Assembly: GCA_022711465.1 (NCBI GenBank)
Contig: JAKLEZ010000001.1
Location: forward strand, 310,001 to 374,000
DNA: 64,000 nt
Direction of reading: 5' to 3'
Origin: Planctomycetota bacterium
GTDB taxonomy: Bacteria > Planctomycetota > Phycisphaerae > UBA1845 > PWPN01
The translations under genes and the position numbers were made by a program. The notes beneath the pieces were generated by a model. That model was not told the origin of the DNA. It saw only the letters and a program-made list of their open reading frames with translations, and made no database searches. Shown piece after piece: positions 34,198-42,896 of the stretch (the first letter of the stretch is position 1; the number at the start of each line of letters is the position of its first letter).

Positions 34198-35721
34198 CTA
34201 TCTCGAGCCCGAGAACACGGTTCCCAGGGTGCGCAGCAGAATGATGAGGTCCAGTTCCACGGACATGTGCTTGAGATACCAGAGGTCGAGCTGGAGCTTG
34301 CGGCGGGCGTCATCGACGCTGGCTCCGTAGCGATAGTTGATCTGTGCCCATCCGCTCAGGCCGGGCTTGACCAGGTGCCGCTCGTTGTAGAACCGGATCT
34401 TGGTGGCCAATTCCTGGACGAACTCCGGACGCTCCGGGCGCGGGCCGACCACGGACATGTGACCGCGTAGGATATTCCAGAGCTGCGGCAGCTCGTCGAG
34501 TCTTGTCTTGCGGAGGTACCAGCCGACGCGTGTGATCCGCGGGTCGTCTTCCGTGGCCCAGGTGTGGCCGTTGCGTTCCGCTCCCTGCCTCATGGTGCGG
34601 AACTTGTACAGCCGGAAAGGCCGGCCGTTCAGTCCCACACGGCGCTGGGAGTAGAAGACCGGCCCGGCGCTGTCGATCGTGATCAGCAAGGCGATGAGCG
34701 GCCAGAATGGCAGGCTCAGCAGGAGGCCGATGGTCGCGCCGATCAGGTCGAAGACCCGCTTCATGATGAGCTGAGCTTCACGGTAGTGTTTGAGATCGGC
34801 GAACAGGAACCAGTTGGGCTCGAGGTGAACGACGGGAACCTCGCTCATCATCTGTTCGTAGAAGGTGGCCAGATTGGTCACTCGGCAGCCGAGCTTGAGG
34901 CATCCGAGGACGCGATCCAGGACGCGCGGGTTGCGGGCCGGCCCCGCCCCGACGACCACCTCGTCGATCTCGTGGTCGATGCAGATCTGTTCGAGATCGT
35001 CGATGGTGCCCAGCACGCGTGAATCGTCGATCTCGCGTCCGACCTCGATTGAATCCATCGCGATGTAGCCGACCAGCCGATAGCGGCGCGACAGGGCGTC
35101 GCCATGCCGGGTGTCCTGACTGGTCAGCGAGAGTCTGGACTTGCGGTCTGTCCCCACGATCACGAATTTGCGGCTGTGGCTGTTCACGCACCAGCCCACG
35201 AACAGGCGTAGCGAAGGCCCGACGGCCAGGTAGAAAACGCCGGCCATGAACAGCACGCGTCGACTCAACTCCTCGTAGAGGAAGAGGTGAATGAAGATCG
35301 AAGCCAGAATCACCGAGGCCGCGGTGCCGAGCACCGAACGAGCCAGAATCCGCGAATGACGGAGGAGGGCCTGCTGTTCATAGAGACCGAAGATGAGGCT
35401 GGCGAACAGGAAGGCCCCGCTCTGGATCAGGCCGGTCTGCCACCAAGCCAGGCGCAGCCACTCGAGGCCCTCCCCCCATGCGATCACCCGATAGCCGAGA
35501 TAGACGCCGAGGTTGACCAGCATGGCGTCGAAGGCGATCCAGGCCAGCCAGGGGAGTTCCAGGAGGGTGCTGCCCAGGGCGGCCAGCCAATGGCGGCGAG
35601 CGGCCGGTTCAGCCGGCTCCGTGTAGGCCAGGCGGGGATAGACTTGCCAACGATCGACGGATGCCGGCGACCGTGTCCCGACTGCCACTGCGCCCATGCC
35701 TATGGATGAGTCGAAACCCAC
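34198..35721 (-). CDS. Exopolysaccharide polyprenyl glycosylphosphotransferase
   Basis: 507 residues. N-terminal half: about four or five membrane segments and a CoA-binding-like/Rossmann loop region ('KFVIVGTDRKSRL'). C-terminal half: bacterial sugar transferase (WcaJ/PssY kind), with 'KRVFDLIGATIGLLLSLPFW', 'GPVFYSQRRVGLNGRPFRLYKFRTM', 'TRLDELPQLWNILRGHMSVVGPRPERPEFV' and 'VKPGLSGWAQINYRYG'. It starts exopolysaccharide synthesis by moving a sugar-phosphate onto undecaprenyl phosphate. GTG at 35721 is used because AAGGAGAAGATC precedes it; longer starts are unsupported. The divergent region upstream has nested inverted repeats. Confidence 0.9.
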   Translation of the reverse strand: MGFDSSIGMGAVAVGTRSPASVDRWQVYPRLAYTEPAEPAARRHWLAALGSTLLELPWLAWIAFDAMLVNLGVYLGYRVIAWGEGLEWLRLAWWQTGLIQSGAFLFASLIFGLYEQQALLRHSRILARSVLGTAASVILASIFIHLFLYEELSRRVLFMAGVFYLAVGPSLRLFVGWCVNSHSRKFVIVGTDRKSRLSLTSQDTRHGDALSRRYRLVGYIAMDSIEVGREIDDSRVLGTIDDLEQICIDHEIDEVVVGAGPARNPRVLDRVLGCLKLGCRVTNLATFYEQMMSEVPVVHLEPNWFLFADLKHYREAQLIMKRVFDLIGATIGLLLSLPFWPLIALLITIDSAGPVFYSQRRVGLNGRPFRLYKFRTMRQGAERNGHTWATEDDPRITRVGWYLRKTRLDELPQLWNILRGHMSVVGPRPERPEFVQELATKIRFYNERHLVKPGLSGWAQINYRYGASVDDARRKLQLDLWYLKHMSVELDLIILLRTLGTVFSGSR

Positions 35722-35770
35722 GATCTTCTCCTTGGACTTGTTCTGGTATCGTCGCGAAGCGGACTCTGAA

Positions 35771-35822
35771 TGAGTTATGCGGTCCCTAAAACCGGACCTC
35801 GGATTCGTCCGGATATAACTCA
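35771..35822. promoter_or_regulatory. Nested inverted repeats in divergent promoter region
   Basis: Three nested or overlapping inverted repeats: TGAGTTAT (35771-35778) with ATAACTCA (35815-35822); GGTCC (35781-35785) with GGACC (35794-35798); and CCGGAC (35792-35797) with GTCCGG (35807-35812). The last two are mutually exclusive, as in an attenuator-like or operator arrangement. No known riboswitch is recognised. Confidence 0.45.
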
Positions 35823-35890
35823 AGCCGGGACGGCAATTACCGATAACTTGCGCGGAAGGTCATAGGCCCACAGTGATCCGGAGCATCGCC

Positions 35891-36700
35891 ATGCGGGTGC
35901 GGAGTGGTGGCAGTCTGAGTCGTGCGACGGCTGGCGTGGCCGCGGTCATCGTGATCGTGCTTGCGATGCCCGCGGGCTGTCACAAGCCGGAACCGCCGCC
36001 GGTCGCCTACACAGGCGAGACCCTGGCCAGCACCGTTCTGGGCGTCAAGCAGGTGCCGCCCGACCCGTCGAGCTTCATTCTCATGGAACCCGCGCGCTCA
36101 CAAGGTCGTTTCCCGGCGGCCATCGCCCTCAGCCGGCTCGAGCCCCCACAGGATTACTTCTCAGCAGACTATAAAGGTGGTCCGACCCGCCAGCGATGGT
36201 GGGCCGGGGACATCGATTGGGAGGAGCGAATGCAGTGGAACTCGCTGTGCAACACGATCCCCCAGGTCCGCGAGATGATCGTGATGGACTCCAAGTCGCC
36301 CGTTGTTCCGGAAACGACGCTGCCGGATCTGGTGGAGAGTGCTCGGCGGCTGCGGGCCTCGCTGTGCCTGGTCTACGGCCCGAGTCCGGCCGAGCCCAGC
36401 TATGCCGGCTTGTGGGGCATCATCCTGGACACCCAGACCGGCAACCAAGTGGCGTTCGTTCAGGCCCAGGCCGGGCCGGAGGACTTCCAGCCGTCGCAAC
36501 CCGACCGCAGGAAGGGCGACCTCCGGCGCTGCGATGTCAATTACCTGGCGTACCGCAAATTCCAGGAGCAGACCCGCCAGTGCATCATGGCCCTCATCGC
36601 CAAGGACACCGCGCCGATCACCACTCAGCCCAGCCCGTGGAAGGACGACGATCCGCGGCTCAAGCTGTATCTCATTCCCACGCGGGCAACGACCTGGTGA
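35891..36700 (+). CDS. Predicted lipoprotein of unknown function
   Basis: 269 residues. Signal peptide of the lipoprotein type with MPAGC (C30) as lipobox. The mature protein begins with a Pro-rich stretch and has no domain I recognise; 'SLCLVYGPSP' and 'QTGNQVAFVQAQ' could be sheet edges. The ATG at 35891 follows GGAG at 7 bases; a GTG 18 bases earlier is possible. It is divergent from the exopolysaccharide initiating enzyme and may be an envelope or export accessory protein. Confidence 0.75.
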   Translation: MRVRSGGSLSRATAGVAAVIVIVLAMPAGCHKPEPPPVAYTGETLASTVLGVKQVPPDPSSFILMEPARSQGRFPAAIALSRLEPPQDYFSADYKGGPTRQRWWAGDIDWEERMQWNSLCNTIPQVREMIVMDSKSPVVPETTLPDLVESARRLRASLCLVYGPSPAEPSYAGLWGIILDTQTGNQVAFVQAQAGPEDFQPSQPDRRKGDLRRCDVNYLAYRKFQEQTRQCIMALIAKDTAPITTQPSPWKDDDPRLKLYLIPTRATTW

Positions 36701-37166
36701 GAAGAACGTGATTTTCCGGAGCGGTGGTCGAAGGCTCCGACGCCGCCGTCGGCCGCTTGGCCTGCCTGCCCCGATGCGGTGGACCGATCATGGCCGTCCG
36801 GCCGCGGTCGTGCACAACACCCTCAACGCCCCGTGAAACCGCCGTCTCCGCCCATGCCGATCCGCCGGCATCCGACCACGCTTCTCCCGGACGACCACCT
36901 GCCATCGGTTTGGTCGCCACGGGGAGTCCCTGCTGCTGCCGCCGGACCGCGATTGACGACCGCGCGGGACCCTGATACAAGCGTGGTGCTGCTTTGGCGG
37001 TGCTCAAACGCAGAGCACGGGTCGGTGTTTCGCCGACCGGGTTGAGTCAGGCCCAGTGAGATCGAGGCTACAGGAGTCGCACTCCTGCGCAAAGCGGCGG
37101 CGGGTGCGGTCGGCCGGCCGGCTGATCGCCCCGCCCATCCTTGGGTTCGCACATCGGGACCGCGAC
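36701..37166 (+). other. Gene-free stretch upstream of the RT fragment
   Basis: 466 bases. A hairpin with 6-bp arms CGGAGC / GCTCCG (36717-36739) is found just after the lipoprotein stop. The rest is GC-rich with no supported gene. I looked for a retron-type noncoding RNA (long imperfect hairpins with end repeats) and cannot support one. Confidence 0.45.
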
Positions 37167-37619
37167 ATGGGGATTCTCGACTGGCTCTTGGGCAGGCGGC
37201 GTCAGGCGAGGCGGCCGGTGGAGTACAGCCCGCCGCGTTTCGGCCTCTGCGATCTGGCCCGCCGACTGGGCTTATCGGAGGCGGAACTGCGCGCCGTCCG
37301 TCCTTCCTATCGAGAGTTCGACGTGCCCAAGCGGTCGGGCGGCACGCGGCGGCTGGCGGCCCCCGATCCTGCCCTCAAAGCGCTGCAGAAGCGAATTCTC
37401 CGCCGTGCTCTCGGCCGCCTCAGGGCTCATCCGGCCGCCACCGGATTCGAGCGCGGCCACTCGATCGTGACCCACGCCCTTTTTCACGCCGACAAGGCGG
37501 TTGTTGTCCGAATCGACATCCAGGACTTCTTCGCGTCGACTGCAGCCTGCCGGGTTGAGGACTACCTGCGTTCGATGATCGAGACCCAGCGGGCACAGTC
37601 CCCGGGCGGGACGGGATGA
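37167..37619 (+). pseudogene. Reverse transcriptase, N-terminal fragment lacking the YxDD half
   Basis: 150 residues. After a small N-terminal segment (GILDWLLGRRR, then a helix 'LCDLARRLGLSEAELRAV') comes a clear RT fingers region: 'FDVPKRSGGTRRLAAP' (52-67), 'LKALQKRILRRAL' (70-82), 'HPAATGFERGHSIVTHA' (88-104), and palm motif A 'VRIDIQDFF' (114-122; D117). The frame then ends after 'VEDYLRSMIE'. The later motifs QGAPTSP and YxDD, needed for synthesis, are absent in any frame before the next gene, which begins one base after the stop. A full-length relative would have about 300-400 residues, so this is a truncated or degraded copy. No group II intron domains or msr/msd were found. Confidence 0.75.
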
Positions 37620-37620
37620 C

Positions 37621-38172
37621 ATGCGACTCGTGAAGACCAGTCAGACCGCGATCACCATCATCCCTCCGGAGGAGATATGGCCGCCGATCCAGGCGATCCG
37701 TCGAGTGCACGACCGGCACGCCCGACGGTGGATGCCGCACCTCACGCTCATCTATCCGTTCCTGCCGAGGGTGTTCTTTTCTGCGCTGGAACCGCGTATT
37801 GGAGAGGTGTGCTTACAGCTTGAGCCGTTCGAGATTCGACTGGCCGAGTTGGGCCATTTCGAGCACAATCCGCACAGCTACACGATTTGGCTGGTTCCGG
37901 AACCGGCGGATCCGCTCTTTCGTCTGCAGGCCGCTCTGGTAGCCGCTTTCCCGCAATATGACGACACTTCTCTGTACCCGCAGGGCTTCATCCCCCACTT
38001 GAGTCTCGGCCAGGCCCGGCGAAACGACGTTCTGGAGAAGCTGAAGGAGGAAGTGCGGGCCGACTGGCAGCCGCTGTCTTTCGTGGTTCGGGAGCTGAAC
38101 CTGATCTACCGGAACGCCCGCCCGGACGACGTTTTCCGCGTCGACCGGACCATCCCGCTGGGTCGACGCTGA
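37621..38172 (+). CDS. 2'-5' RNA ligase / 2H phosphoesterase family protein
   Basis: 183 residues. The two H-x-[TS]-L motifs of the 2H (LigT/cyclic phosphodiesterase) superfamily are HLTL (H40) and HLSL (H126), about 85 residues apart, as in the family. Members act on 2',3'-cyclic phosphate RNA ends or related cyclic nucleotides. The gene begins one base after the RT fragment stop (TGAC-ATG), implying a shared transcript. Functional linkage to reverse transcription is possible but not established. Confidence 0.88.
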   Translation: MRLVKTSQTAITIIPPEEIWPPIQAIRRVHDRHARRWMPHLTLIYPFLPRVFFSALEPRIGEVCLQLEPFEIRLAELGHFEHNPHSYTIWLVPEPADPLFRLQAALVAAFPQYDDTSLYPQGFIPHLSLGQARRNDVLEKLKEEVRADWQPLSFVVRELNLIYRNARPDDVFRVDRTIPLGRR

Positions 38173-38232
38173 AGCCTGTCTCTGACACGGTGGCCGCGTC
38201 AAGCCGGGGCCGGTCCGATGCCCGTCGGTGGT

Positions 38233-39708
38233 TCACGGCCGCTCCACGAGGAGGCGCCGAATCCGGCGGACGGTCTTGGCCTTGCCCAGCAGGACCAGGG
38301 TGTCGTAGATGGCCGGACTGACGGTGGTTCCGGAGACCGCCACCCGGATCGGCTGGGCGACCTGGCCCATGCCGGCCGACTGTTCTTCACAGACCGTGTT
38401 GATCAGAGCCTCGAGGCTGGCGGCCGTCCAGGGCTCGAGCCCCTCCAGCCTGGGCAGAAGGAGCTGGAGCATCTTGTAGCCGGCGTCGTCGCCCTTGGCG
38501 AGGACCTTTTTGACCGCCGCCGGGTCGTAGGGGATTGCCGCGTCGTTCTGGTAGATGAAGCCGCACTTACGTTCGATGTCGCCGAAGGTGCGGAACCCAC
38601 GGTTGATCTCCAGAATGACTCGCCGGGTCGGCTCGTCGAGGCCGGCCCTGCTCAACGGGGAGTCGGGGTTGACCGACAGCCAGTCACTGAACACCTCCAT
38701 AAGCCTCTCTGGATCCGCTGCAGCGATCGCATCGGTGTTGAAGGCGAGGAGCTTGTCGCGGTCGAACTTGGAGTTCACGCGGCTGATGCGGTCGATGCTG
38801 AACGCCTTGACGAGTTCGGCCAGGGTGAACTTCTCGCGATCCCCGCCGGGGGACCAGCCGAGGAGGGCCACGAAGTTGAGCAGCGTTTCGGGCAGGTAGC
38901 CTGCCTTGCGGAACGAGGACAGTTCCACGTCGCCGTCGCGTTTGGAGAGCTTGCGACCCTTCATATCGAGAATGGTGGGCACGTGAGCATAGCGCGGCGT
39001 GGGGTAACCCAAGGCCCGCTGCAGAGCGATATGCCGTGGCGTTTGAGCAAGGAACTCCTGCCCGCGGATCACCAGGGTGGTCCGCATGTCAAAGTCGTCG
39101 ACCACGTTGGCCATGTGGTAGGTGGGAATGCCGTCCGCCTTGAGAATGATGAAATCGTCAAGTTCAGCCGCGCCGACGGTGACATCGCCCATCACCTCGT
39201 CGTGGACGGTGATGTCCTCATCGAACGTCTTGAATCGGACTACCACCGGCCGCCCGGCCCGGCGAGCCTGCTCCGCTTCCTCTCCGGTGGCGAATCTTGT
39301 GGGACGAGGATAGCGAAAGGCCAGCTTCCGGGCTTCGGCCTGCTTGCGCAGCACGTCCAGTTCCTGTGGCGTATCGAACGCGTAGTAGGCTTGGCCGGCG
39401 TCGAGGAGCTTCTTCACGGCGGCGTTGTATCGATCGAGCCGCTGCATCTGGTAGTACGGGCCGTGCGTGCCGCCGACATCGATGCCCTCGTCCCACTGCA
39501 GGCCAAGCCAGCGCATGTCCTCCATGATCTGGCGATCAGCGCCCGGGACGTTCCGATCGACATCCGTGTCCTCGATGCGCAGAATGAACACGCCGCCGCT
39601 CTGGCGGGCGACCAGCCAGTTGAACAGCGCGGTGCGGACGCTGCCGATGTGCAGGTGGCCGGTGGGCGACGGCGCGAAACGAACGCGAACGGGCGACTTC
39701 TCGTTCAT
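38233..39708 (-). CDS. gltX: Glutamyl-tRNA synthetase
   Basis: 491 residues, the usual bacterial length. The class I HIGH motif is HLHIGS (18-23) in 'RFAPSPTGHLHIGSVRTALFN', and the KMSKS motif is KLSKR in 'MKGRKLSKRDGDV'. The connective region has 'PVVVRFKTFDEDITVHDEVMGDVTV' and the anticodon-binding domain occupies the C-terminal third. It charges tRNA-Glu (or also tRNA-Gln, if the Gat pathway is used). The start overlaps the stop of pssA by ATGA, so it is translationally coupled to phospholipid genes. The convergent gap to the 2H gene is 60 bases. Confidence 0.97.
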   Translation of the reverse strand: MNEKSPVRVRFAPSPTGHLHIGSVRTALFNWLVARQSGGVFILRIEDTDVDRNVPGADRQIMEDMRWLGLQWDEGIDVGGTHGPYYQMQRLDRYNAAVKKLLDAGQAYYAFDTPQELDVLRKQAEARKLAFRYPRPTRFATGEEAEQARRAGRPVVVRFKTFDEDITVHDEVMGDVTVGAAELDDFIILKADGIPTYHMANVVDDFDMRTTLVIRGQEFLAQTPRHIALQRALGYPTPRYAHVPTILDMKGRKLSKRDGDVELSSFRKAGYLPETLLNFVALLGWSPGGDREKFTLAELVKAFSIDRISRVNSKFDRDKLLAFNTDAIAAADPERLMEVFSDWLSVNPDSPLSRAGLDEPTRRVILEINRGFRTFGDIERKCGFIYQNDAAIPYDPAAVKKVLAKGDDAGYKMLQLLLPRLEGLEPWTAASLEALINTVCEEQSAGMGQVAQPIRVAVSGTTVSPAIYDTLVLLGKAKTVRRIRRLLVERP

Positions 39709-40709
39709 TGGGCTTTTCGATCCGAAGTTGGGGTCGACGAGGCGGACTGCGAGTCGGAGTCTGGGACGACGGCCGGATGGGCCGGACGACCCGCGATCAG
39801 CCGCAAGGCGTGACGAACCGGGCCGCTGAACACAAACGCCCAGGCCAGGATGACCAGGACCTGCTGGGGATACAGAAGAAGAAGCAGCGCGCCGAGCAGC
39901 ATGAGCGGAAGCTGACCGAACGGTCGGCGGCTCAGCAGCAGACTGACCAGATGCGTGTACGGGACTCGGCTGACCATCAACAGACTGACCGCCAGCGTGC
40001 CGATGGGCAGAAAGACGGTGATAGCGCTCGTCAGCCGGTCGAACCCGCCCACGCTGTCCAGGTGATCATGCAGGAAGATGAGACTGATCACGGCCGCCGC
40101 GGCTCCCGGCGAGGGAAGCCCTTTGAACCCGTAGTGGGCGGCCTCCTCGAGCGAGGCCTCGACGTTGAACCGGGCCAGGCGCAGCGCCGTGCAGCAGGCG
40201 AAGACCGCCCCGATCAGCACGGCGGCCTGCCCGAACCGCTCAAAGCCGAGCGGCACCTGGGCCCACTCGGTGAGTTCCCGTCGCAGGAGCGTCACCATCA
40301 TGAAACCCGGGGCCACGCCGAAACTCACCACGTCCGCCAGAGAGTCCATCTGGACGCCAAACTTGCTGGCCGCACCGGTCATGCGAGCCACGCGGCCATC
40401 CAGTGAATCGCAGATCATCGCCCCGATCAGCATGATCACGCCGACGGCCAGGTAGGAGGGAGCGATCGCCTCCAGCCGCTGACTCTTGAGCGTGAGAACC
40501 GTGGCGGCATCAACCTTGGCACCCAGGTCGTGCATCTCGCGGCCGCAGTAGTAGATCGCCAGGAAACCACAATACAGATTGCCCAACGTCAACAGCGTGG
40601 GCAGCATGGCCACGGTACGCAGACGCTTGTGGCGGTGCTTGGGCCTCGGTTCCGGATTCATCGGATCGGACGATGGCTTATTCGGCTGCCACACGGGCTT
40701 GAGCGTCAT
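39705..40709 (-). CDS. pssA: CDP-diacylglycerol-serine O-phosphatidyltransferase
   Basis: 334 residues, membrane protein. The CDP-alcohol phosphotransferase motif D-x2-DG-x2-AR-x8-G-x3-D-x3-D is complete at residues 101-126 (D101, D104, R109, G118, D122, D126). Hydrophobic segments surround it. It makes phosphatidylserine from CDP-diacylglycerol and serine, then the adjacent decarboxylase gives phosphatidylethanolamine. A long polar N-terminal arm (residues 1-33) is somewhat unusual. Coupled by ATGA overlaps on both sides (psd upstream, gltX downstream). Confidence 0.93.
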   Translation of the reverse strand: MTLKPVWQPNKPSSDPMNPEPRPKHRHKRLRTVAMLPTLLTLGNLYCGFLAIYYCGREMHDLGAKVDAATVLTLKSQRLEAIAPSYLAVGVIMLIGAMICDSLDGRVARMTGAASKFGVQMDSLADVVSFGVAPGFMMVTLLRRELTEWAQVPLGFERFGQAAVLIGAVFACCTALRLARFNVEASLEEAAHYGFKGLPSPGAAAAVISLIFLHDHLDSVGGFDRLTSAITVFLPIGTLAVSLLMVSRVPYTHLVSLLLSRRPFGQLPLMLLGALLLLLYPQQVLVILAWAFVFSGPVRHALRLIAGRPAHPAVVPDSDSQSASSTPTSDRKAQ

Positions 40710-41464
40710 TGCGATTTCTCCCGTTCCGCCTGGGTACCGACCGAGCGAGGCGGCAAGGACGGCCCGGCGTTTATGCCGACCAGGGGCATCCGACGGGCCA
40801 GGACGGTCATGGCCCCGCGAACCTTGTCGCCGACCGCGACCGCCGGTTCATAGGCGTCATGCCCGGCAATAATCAATTCGGTTCGTGAACCGAACTTGAT
40901 GAGGCCAATCCGCTGGCCGCGCTCGACGTGGTCGCCGGCCTTGACGGTGCAGATCACGCGCCGGGCGATCAGGCCGGCGATCTGACGGACGACCACCGGC
41001 CCCAGACCCGGTTCGTCGGGTTCAATCACGATCGTGTTTGCCTCGTTCAGCGAGCCGGAGTTCGGGTCCCGGGCGTCCAGGAACTTGCCCGGCTTGTAGT
41101 GAGTCGACCGGATCACGCCGGCGCACGGGCTGCGATTCACATGGACGTTGAAGACGCTGAGGAAGATGCTGATTCGGGTGGCCGGCCCAGCCACCCAATC
41201 ATTGTGATCCTGGCGGATGGCTTCGGTCGTGGTCCCGTCGGCCGGGGACACCATGATCCCGGGGACGCCGGGTACAACGCGCTCCGGGTCACGGAAGAAC
41301 AGCAGGCCGAACGCCCAGAGGGCCAGGAGCAGAACGCCTGGCACCCAGGCCCAGCCCCAGGCCCACGCGACGGCCGCATAGACGAGCACCGCACCGGGGA
41401 TACCGAGCAGCAGGCTGAGCATGAGCATCTCCCGAGTCCCGCCCGGGTGGAGAGGAATCCGCAT
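40706..41464 (-). CDS. psd: Phosphatidylserine decarboxylase (type II-like)
   Basis: 252 residues. Two N-terminal membrane segments (about 13-55), then 'VSPADGTTTEA' (D76), 'FLSVFNVHVNRSPCAGVI' (H108) and the self-cleavage site 'FGSRTELI' with G192-S193, where the pyruvoyl group forms. Processing yields the usual beta and alpha chains. It converts phosphatidylserine to phosphatidylethanolamine in the membrane. The ATG at 41464 is preceded by GGAG; a longer frame upstream is not convincing. First gene of the psd-pssA-gltX unit. Confidence 0.93.
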   Translation of the reverse strand: MRIPLHPGGTREMLMLSLLLGIPGAVLVYAAVAWAWGWAWVPGVLLLALWAFGLLFFRDPERVVPGVPGIMVSPADGTTTEAIRQDHNDWVAGPATRISIFLSVFNVHVNRSPCAGVIRSTHYKPGKFLDARDPNSGSLNEANTIVIEPDEPGLGPVVVRQIAGLIARRVICTVKAGDHVERGQRIGLIKFGSRTELIIAGHDAYEPAVAVGDKVRGAMTVLARRMPLVGINAGPSLPPRSVGTQAEREKSQ

Positions 41465-42049
41465 GTCGCAAGTCTCCAATACGCGGCCACTTATCATAAC
41501 CCCAGCTGGCCAGCAACGGAAGCGGCTCGTCCGCACTGCCTCCCCTATGAGCCGAGGCCCCATTTGGCCCCCCGTGGCGGGTGATGACCGGCGTGCGGCC
41601 ATTCGCCAGTGCCGAGGAGCTCCTGTTCGGCACGGGTACCTGAAGGCCTGAAGACACGCATGTTCGGGCTGTGTTCGACCTTCCAGCCCTGCCAACCGGG
41701 CGAAGACGCACTTCCTGTCCGTTGAAGCCCTCGCGCTCAACCCAGAGATTTGCCGACCCGGCGGGTGGAGATCCGGAATCTCTCTGCGCCTAGTAAGGAG
41801 ATTGACTGGGTCTCAGTTTGACTTTTGTATCATCGTCCGGTAAGCTTCGAGCTGTAGAGGACCCCGCCTTGGGCCGGTCACGATTTGTTTCCCCTCACGT
41901 GTCCGGACCGGGGAAATAAGAGCCCTTGTTGTGCTGACGAGCGAGTGAAGCCTCGGCGCGAACTCAGCATTCCGGCCGGTGTGTCAAGTCCCGATTACAG
42001 CGGCCCGCCGGTAGCCAACAGAGGGTCGGGCCACGCTGGAGTGCCCCCG
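41465..42049. other. Divergent gene-free stretch
   Basis: 585 bases between psd and the calcium-repeat lipoprotein, transcribed away from each other. A promoter-like TTGACT (41802-41807) and TATCAT (41828-41833) point toward the lipoprotein; the 20-base spacing is long, so this is only a weak candidate. No supported gene. Confidence 0.5.
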
Positions 42050-42895
42050 ATGTCTCGCCAGCTGCCTGCCTTCGTCGTCTCCTGCATCGGCCTGGCAATC
42101 GCAGGCTGCCTCGCAGCCCCGTCACCGCCAGACCCGGCCGCGGTCACGGACACGGAAATGCCCATTGCCGACGAGGCCTCGCGAATCCCCTCTCCTTCGG
42201 ACAATGCCACCGAAGCACCGCTCGAGGACAGTGATTCAGACTCCGACCGAGACGAACTCGAGGCGGCGGTGCTTGCCCTGCTGCTGCTCGACAGCGACGG
42301 CGACGGCTGCACGGACCTGCAGGAGTTGGCCACCGGTGCGGATCCCAACGACGCCTCCGATGGCCCGGACACCGACGCTGACGGTGTACCCGATGCCCTC
42401 GACGATGACCTGGATGGTGACGGACTCCTCGACGGGTGGGACGCGGACACGGATGGCGACGGTCTTCCGAATCTGGTCGACCCCGACGTCGACGGTGACG
42501 GAATTCCGAATGGGGCCGATTTCGACGCCGATGGCGACGGAATCCCGAATGGGGCCGATTTCGACGCCGACGGCGATGGCCGTCTCAACGAAGTCGACGA
42601 CGACATTGACGGCGACGGGGTACCGAACGGGATGGACGATGATGCCGACGGCGACGGCGTTCCCAACGGCAAGGACCCCAACGTGGACGGCGATGAAAAA
42701 CCCAATGAAGAAGACGAGGACATCGACGGCGATGACAAGCCCAACGAAGAAGACGAGAACATCGACGGCGATGAGAAACCCAATGAACAGGACGAGGACC
42801 CTTACGGCGTAAACGAGCCCGATAAGAAGCCCGGGGACAAGCCTGGGGACAAGCCCGATGACGAAGCCGACGACAAGCCCGATGAGAAGGACTAG
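42050..42895 (+). CDS. Lipoprotein with 13-residue calcium-type repeat array (frame probably broken at the 3' end)
   Basis: 281 residues. Lipobox IAGC in 'IGLAIAGCLAA', then an acidic N-terminal part and a tandem array of 13-residue units on the DGDGxPNGxDxDx pattern (thrombospondin type 3-like calcium loops). Eleven units are in register at 42374-42802. The end becomes Lys/Asp-rich (DKKPGDK, DDKPDEKD), with 13-residue periodicity but lost Gly. The stop at 42893-42895 is immediately followed, in the +1 frame, by four more degenerate units (42903-43058). So the gene has probably suffered an indel near 42893 and is shortened. The ATG at 42050 follows GGAG. Its product should sit on the outer surface and bind calcium. 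Confidence 0.8.
   Translation: MSRQLPAFVVSCIGLAIAGCLAAPSPPDPAAVTDTEMPIADEASRIPSPSDNATEAPLEDSDSDSDRDELEAAVLALLLLDSDGDGCTDLQELATGADPNDASDGPDTDADGVPDALDDDLDGDGLLDGWDADTDGDGLPNLVDPDVDGDGIPNGADFDADGDGIPNGADFDADGDGRLNEVDDDIDGDGVPNGMDDDADGDGVPNGKDPNVDGDEKPNEEDEDIDGDDKPNEEDENIDGDEKPNEQDEDPYGVNEPDKKPGDKPGDKPDDEADDKPDEKD
42374..42802 (+). repeat. Tandem coding repeat, 39 bp (13 residues) x 11
   Basis: Eleven consecutive 39-bp units, each encoding a DGDG-x-PN-x-x-D-type loop. Neighbouring units at 42491-42568 are nearly identical at DNA level, indicating fairly recent duplication or gene conversion, while the first and last units are diverged. Not a CRISPR array: the units are contiguous, without spacers, and in frame. 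Confidence 0.85.
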
Positions 42896-42896
42896 G

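Noticed and set aside
36701..37166. Possible retron noncoding RNA upstream of the RT fragment
   Set aside because: Only short GC hairpins are seen; no matching end repeats, branching G context or long msd-like hairpin can be supported.
38218..39813. 531-codon open frame opposite gltX
   Set aside because: Antisense to a well-conserved tRNA synthetase with intact motifs; the translation looks like a GC-rich shadow.
42374..42802. Tandem repeat that could look like a CRISPR array
   Set aside because: The units are contiguous, in frame and without spacers, and encode calcium-binding loops.
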